Origin: Mycolicibacterium phlei
Lineage (GTDB): Bacteria; Actinomycetota; Actinomycetes; Mycobacteriales; Mycobacteriaceae
Direction: 5' to 3'
Assembly: GCF_001583415.1 (NCBI RefSeq)
Contig: NZ_CP014475.1
Span: 2,852,001-2,916,000, forward strand
DNA length: 64,000 nt
Below are positions 59,544 through 64,000 of this stretch, one piece after another. Under the pieces are notes generated by a model. It was not told the DNA's origin, ran no database searches, and saw only the letters and a list, made by a program, of their open reading frames with translations. A program made the position numbers and the translations under genes. Position 1 is the stretch's first letter. The number at the start of each line of letters is the position of its first letter.

Positions 59544-60821
59544 CTACACGGCGGCGCTGCTGCGCGCGGCCTGCGTGTAGGCGGCGCCCAGCTCCGGCAC
59601 CGCCTGGTATCCGCGCCTGCGCGCCCGGTCGGCGTCGCGCCGGATCAGCACCCCCAGACCCGCGAACACCGCCTGGTCGAACACCATCGGGGTCAGCAGC
59701 CGGTTGTGCACGAACCCGAACGCCAGCCCGCTGGACGGGTCCGCCCAGCCGACCGAGCCGGCCAGGCCCGCGTGACCGAAACCGGGCAGCAGCCCGGGCG
59801 GCACCGGCACCGAGTGGTACCCGAGGTGGAAGCTCAGCGGCATCAGCACGTTGCGGTCCGGCCACAGGCTGGGCCTGCCGGTCAGCGCCGCGACCCGCTC
59901 CTCGGACAGGAACTGCACACCGTCGATGCGCCCGCCGTTGGCGATCGCGCCGTACATCCGGGCCAGCGCACGCGCGGTGGCCACACCGTTGGCGGCCGGG
60001 ATCTCGGCGTCCAGGAACGGCGTGTCGCCCTGCATGACGGACCGCACCCCCGGGAAGTAGATCGACCCGAAGATGCCCGACACCCCCAGCGCCGCGACCC
60101 GCGGGGCGACGAAGTTGAACACCGGGTTGTTCGACGGGTTCTGCGGAGCCAGGATCTGCGCGGCCCGTGTGGGCGCCCCGGCGGGCGGCCGGCCCAGGTG
60201 CAGCCCGTCGGTGTTGAGCGGTTCGGCGAGCTCCTCGCGGATCAGCGTGCGCATACCCTTGCCGGTGATCGCCCGGACCAGACCCGACAGCAGCCAGCCG
60301 TAGGTCAGCGCGTGGTAGGCCTGATGGCCGTAGAGCAGCTTGTTCACCGGGGAGGCGGCGACCCGCGCCTCCATCACCTGGTGGTCGAGCAGCTCGTCCT
60401 TGGTGCAGCCGTTGAGGTGTGACAGCCCGGCGCGGTGCTGCATCACCTGGCGCACGGTGATGCGGTCCTTGCCGTTGGCGCCGAAGTCCGGCCAGTACTC
60501 GGCCACCGGGGTGTCGTAGTCGATCAGCCCGCGGTCGGCCAGCCGGTGCACGACGGTCGAGGCCAGGCCCTTGGTGACGGAGAAGACCATGGCGCCGGTG
60601 TCGGCGGTCCAGAACTCGGTGCCGCGCCGGTCGGCGTAGCCGGTCCAGACGTCCAGCACCGGCTCACCGTGCAGGTAGACCGCCAGTGCGCCGCCGCCGT
60701 ACCGGCGACCCGGGAACAGCCGCGAGAAGGCCCGCAGCGTGCACGCGAAGCTCGGATCGGCGGCACCCTGGATCCCGCGCGGGAGCGCCTCGTCGCGCTG
60801 CCCGGATTTGACACCCGTCAC
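59544..60821 (-). CDS. lipL: LipL-type beta-lactamase-fold esterase/lipase
   Basis: Serine hydrolase of the class C beta-lactamase/esterase family, 425 residues, equivalent to Rv1497 (LipL). The catalytic S-x-x-K is Ser81-Val-Thr-Lys84. YHALTYGWLLSGLV has the Tyr motif, and GFGHAGLAGSVGWADP near residue 360 is the third motif (His-x-Gly type). No signal peptide is clear. Substrates are likely short- or medium-chain esters. The GTG at 60821 is the best start. It converges with the multi-TM gene with 9 bp between stops. Confidence 0.88.
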   Translation of the reverse strand: MTGVKSGQRDEALPRGIQGAADPSFACTLRAFSRLFPGRRYGGGALAVYLHGEPVLDVWTGYADRRGTEFWTADTGAMVFSVTKGLASTVVHRLADRGLIDYDTPVAEYWPDFGANGKDRITVRQVMQHRAGLSHLNGCTKDELLDHQVMEARVAASPVNKLLYGHQAYHALTYGWLLSGLVRAITGKGMRTLIREELAEPLNTDGLHLGRPPAGAPTRAAQILAPQNPSNNPVFNFVAPRVAALGVSGIFGSIYFPGVRSVMQGDTPFLDAEIPAANGVATARALARMYGAIANGGRIDGVQFLSEERVAALTGRPSLWPDRNVLMPLSFHLGYHSVPVPPGLLPGFGHAGLAGSVGWADPSSGLAFGFVHNRLLTPMVFDQAVFAGLGVLIRRDADRARRRGYQAVPELGAAYTQAARSSAAV

Positions 60822-60891
60822 ATCACGAAATTTACTCCGCCGCCCGGCAAAGATTCCGCGAGTTACCGATTTGTTAAGTGGTCTTCGTTGT

Positions 60892-61872
60892 TCAGCGCAC
60901 GTCAGAGGCGTCGAGCAGACGCTCGGCGGCCAGCGCCGGGGTCAGTTCGCCGTCGCGGACCTGCCGCTCGATCTCGGCGCGGATCTCCTTGACGTGCGGG
61001 TTGGACAGCACCCGGTCGATGACCGCGTCGCGCACCATCGACCACATCCACTCGACCTGCTGGGTGCGCCTGCGGGCCTCGAACTCCCCCGCCTCCATCA
61101 GCACCTGGCGGTGTTTGAGCACGGTGTCCCACAGCTCGGCCAGGCCGGTGCCCTCCAGCGCGCTCATCGTGAGAACCGGTGGCAGCCACAGCGTCTCGCG
61201 CGGATAGATGAGCCGGATGGCGCCGGCGAGTTCGCGGGCGGCGCGCTTGGCCTCCATCGCGTGCTCACCGTCGGCCTTGTTGACCACCACGATGTCGGCC
61301 AGCTCCAGGACACCCTTCTTGATGCCCTGCAACTGGTCGCCGGTGCGCGCCAGGGTGAGGAACACGAAGGTGTCCACCATGTTGGCGACGGTGACCTCGG
61401 ACTGCCCGACGCCGACGGTCTCGACCAGCACCACGTCGAAGCCTGCGGCCTCCAGCAACACGATCGTCTCGCGGGTGGCCTTGGCGACGCCGCCCAGCGT
61501 GCCCGACGTCGGCGACGGCCGGATGTAGGCGTCCGGATGCACGGCCAGCCGCGCCATCCGGGTCTTGTCGCCGAGGATCGACCCCTTGGTGCGGGTGGAC
61601 GACGGGTCGACGGCCAGCACCGCCACCCGGTGCCCCTGCTCGATCAAATACATGCCGAGTGCCTCGATCGTCGTCGACTTGCCGACACCCGGCACCCCGG
61701 TGATGCCGACCCGCAGCGCCTTGCCCTCGTGCGGCGTCAGCTTGAGCAGCAGCTGCTGGGCCTGGGCGCGGTGGTCGGCACGGGTCGACTCGACCAGGGT
61801 GATGGCCCGCGGCAGCGCGGCCCGATCCCCGCGGGCGACGGCCTCCGCGAGCTCGGTGATCCGGTCGGTCAT
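60892..61872 (-). CDS. meaB: Methylmalonyl-CoA mutase-associated GTPase MeaB
   Basis: P-loop GTPase that protects and reloads the cobalamin of methylmalonyl-CoA mutase. The 326 residues have the Walker A GVPGVGKST at 59-67, VLAVDPSSTRTKGSILGDKTRM with the switch/metal region, VETVGVGQSEV, and NKADG. It is the companion of mutB, whose TAG directly abuts this ATG at 61872, so they are co-translated. Confidence 0.95.
   Translation of the reverse strand: MTDRITELAEAVARGDRAALPRAITLVESTRADHRAQAQQLLLKLTPHEGKALRVGITGVPGVGKSTTIEALGMYLIEQGHRVAVLAVDPSSTRTKGSILGDKTRMARLAVHPDAYIRPSPTSGTLGGVAKATRETIVLLEAAGFDVVLVETVGVGQSEVTVANMVDTFVFLTLARTGDQLQGIKKGVLELADIVVVNKADGEHAMEAKRAARELAGAIRLIYPRETLWLPPVLTMSALEGTGLAELWDTVLKHRQVLMEAGEFEARRRTQQVEWMWSMVRDAVIDRVLSNPHVKEIRAEIERQVRDGELTPALAAERLLDASDVR

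Positions 61873-64000
<2,128 letters not shown>

Overview
The window is high-GC actinobacterial chromosome. Gene order and protein sequences point to a fast-growing Mycobacterium (Mycolicibacterium, M. smegmatis-like). The blocks hisD-C-B-H-A-impA-F-I, trpE-C-B-A-lgt, nadA-B-C, bioA-F-D, bioB, treX-Y-Z, ilvA, dnaE1, ileS and mutB/meaB follow the order known from M. tuberculosis (roughly Rv1493 to Rv1616, read in reverse). Here gltB follows lgt and its small neighbours, as in fast growers. Nearly all of it is core metabolism. I see no prophage, IS element, CRISPR array, tRNA or rRNA, and no gene-free stretch longer than 300 bp.

Layout. 1-2.85 kb: gltB, cut by the left edge. 2.9-4.1 kb: three small genes (DUF2752, TM2, DUF3297). 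4.2-10.7 kb: tryptophan operon (trpE, a Trp-associated membrane protein, trpC, trpB, trpA) read into lgt, whose Lgt has a long acidic C-terminal tail with a threefold repeat. 10.8-12.1 kb: peroxiredoxin and an ABC ATPase on the plus strand. 12.0-18.5 kb: an almost gapless histidine operon on the minus strand. 18.5-20 kb: an F420-type oxidoreductase, a TetR regulator and a small membrane protein. 20-24.2 kb: nadA-nadB-nadC diverging from the repressor nrtR across one perfect operator. 24.2-32.8 kb: secretory lipase, DUF2567, bsaP, bioB, bioQ, a DUF4442/TetR pair, and bioA-bioF-bioD plus a 2H phosphoesterase, with two matching BioQ boxes. 32.8-41.1 kb: acyltransferase-treX-treY-treZ, with treZ broken by a one-base frameshift. 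41.2-44.5 kb: a hypothetical gene, ilvA, an F420-type oxidoreductase and two small membrane proteins. 44.5-54.2 kb: dnaE1, TetR, rarD, rluD, lspA, ansA, a secreted protein, dinB and an S4 protein. 54.2-57.6 kb: ileS with a T-box leader. 57.6-59.5 kb: a condensation-domain-like protein divergent from a HTH gene and its multi-TM partner. 59.5-64 kb: lipL, meaB and mutB (cut by the right edge).

How they work together. The his, trp, nad, bio, tre and lsp/rlu runs are joined by 4-base stop/start overlaps (GTGA or ATGA) or abutting TAG-ATG, which implies translational coupling. HisA is expected to be the bifunctional PriA, which would supply the missing trpF step. Three controls can be read directly: NrtR on NAD synthesis, BioQ on biotin synthesis, and a tRNA-Ile-sensing T-box on ileS.

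The most unusual observations are the 25-bp tandem repeat inside the predicted bioB leader, which multiplies a BioQ half-site; the treZ frameshift; the Lgt tail repeats; and the condensation-like/HTH/membrane trio.
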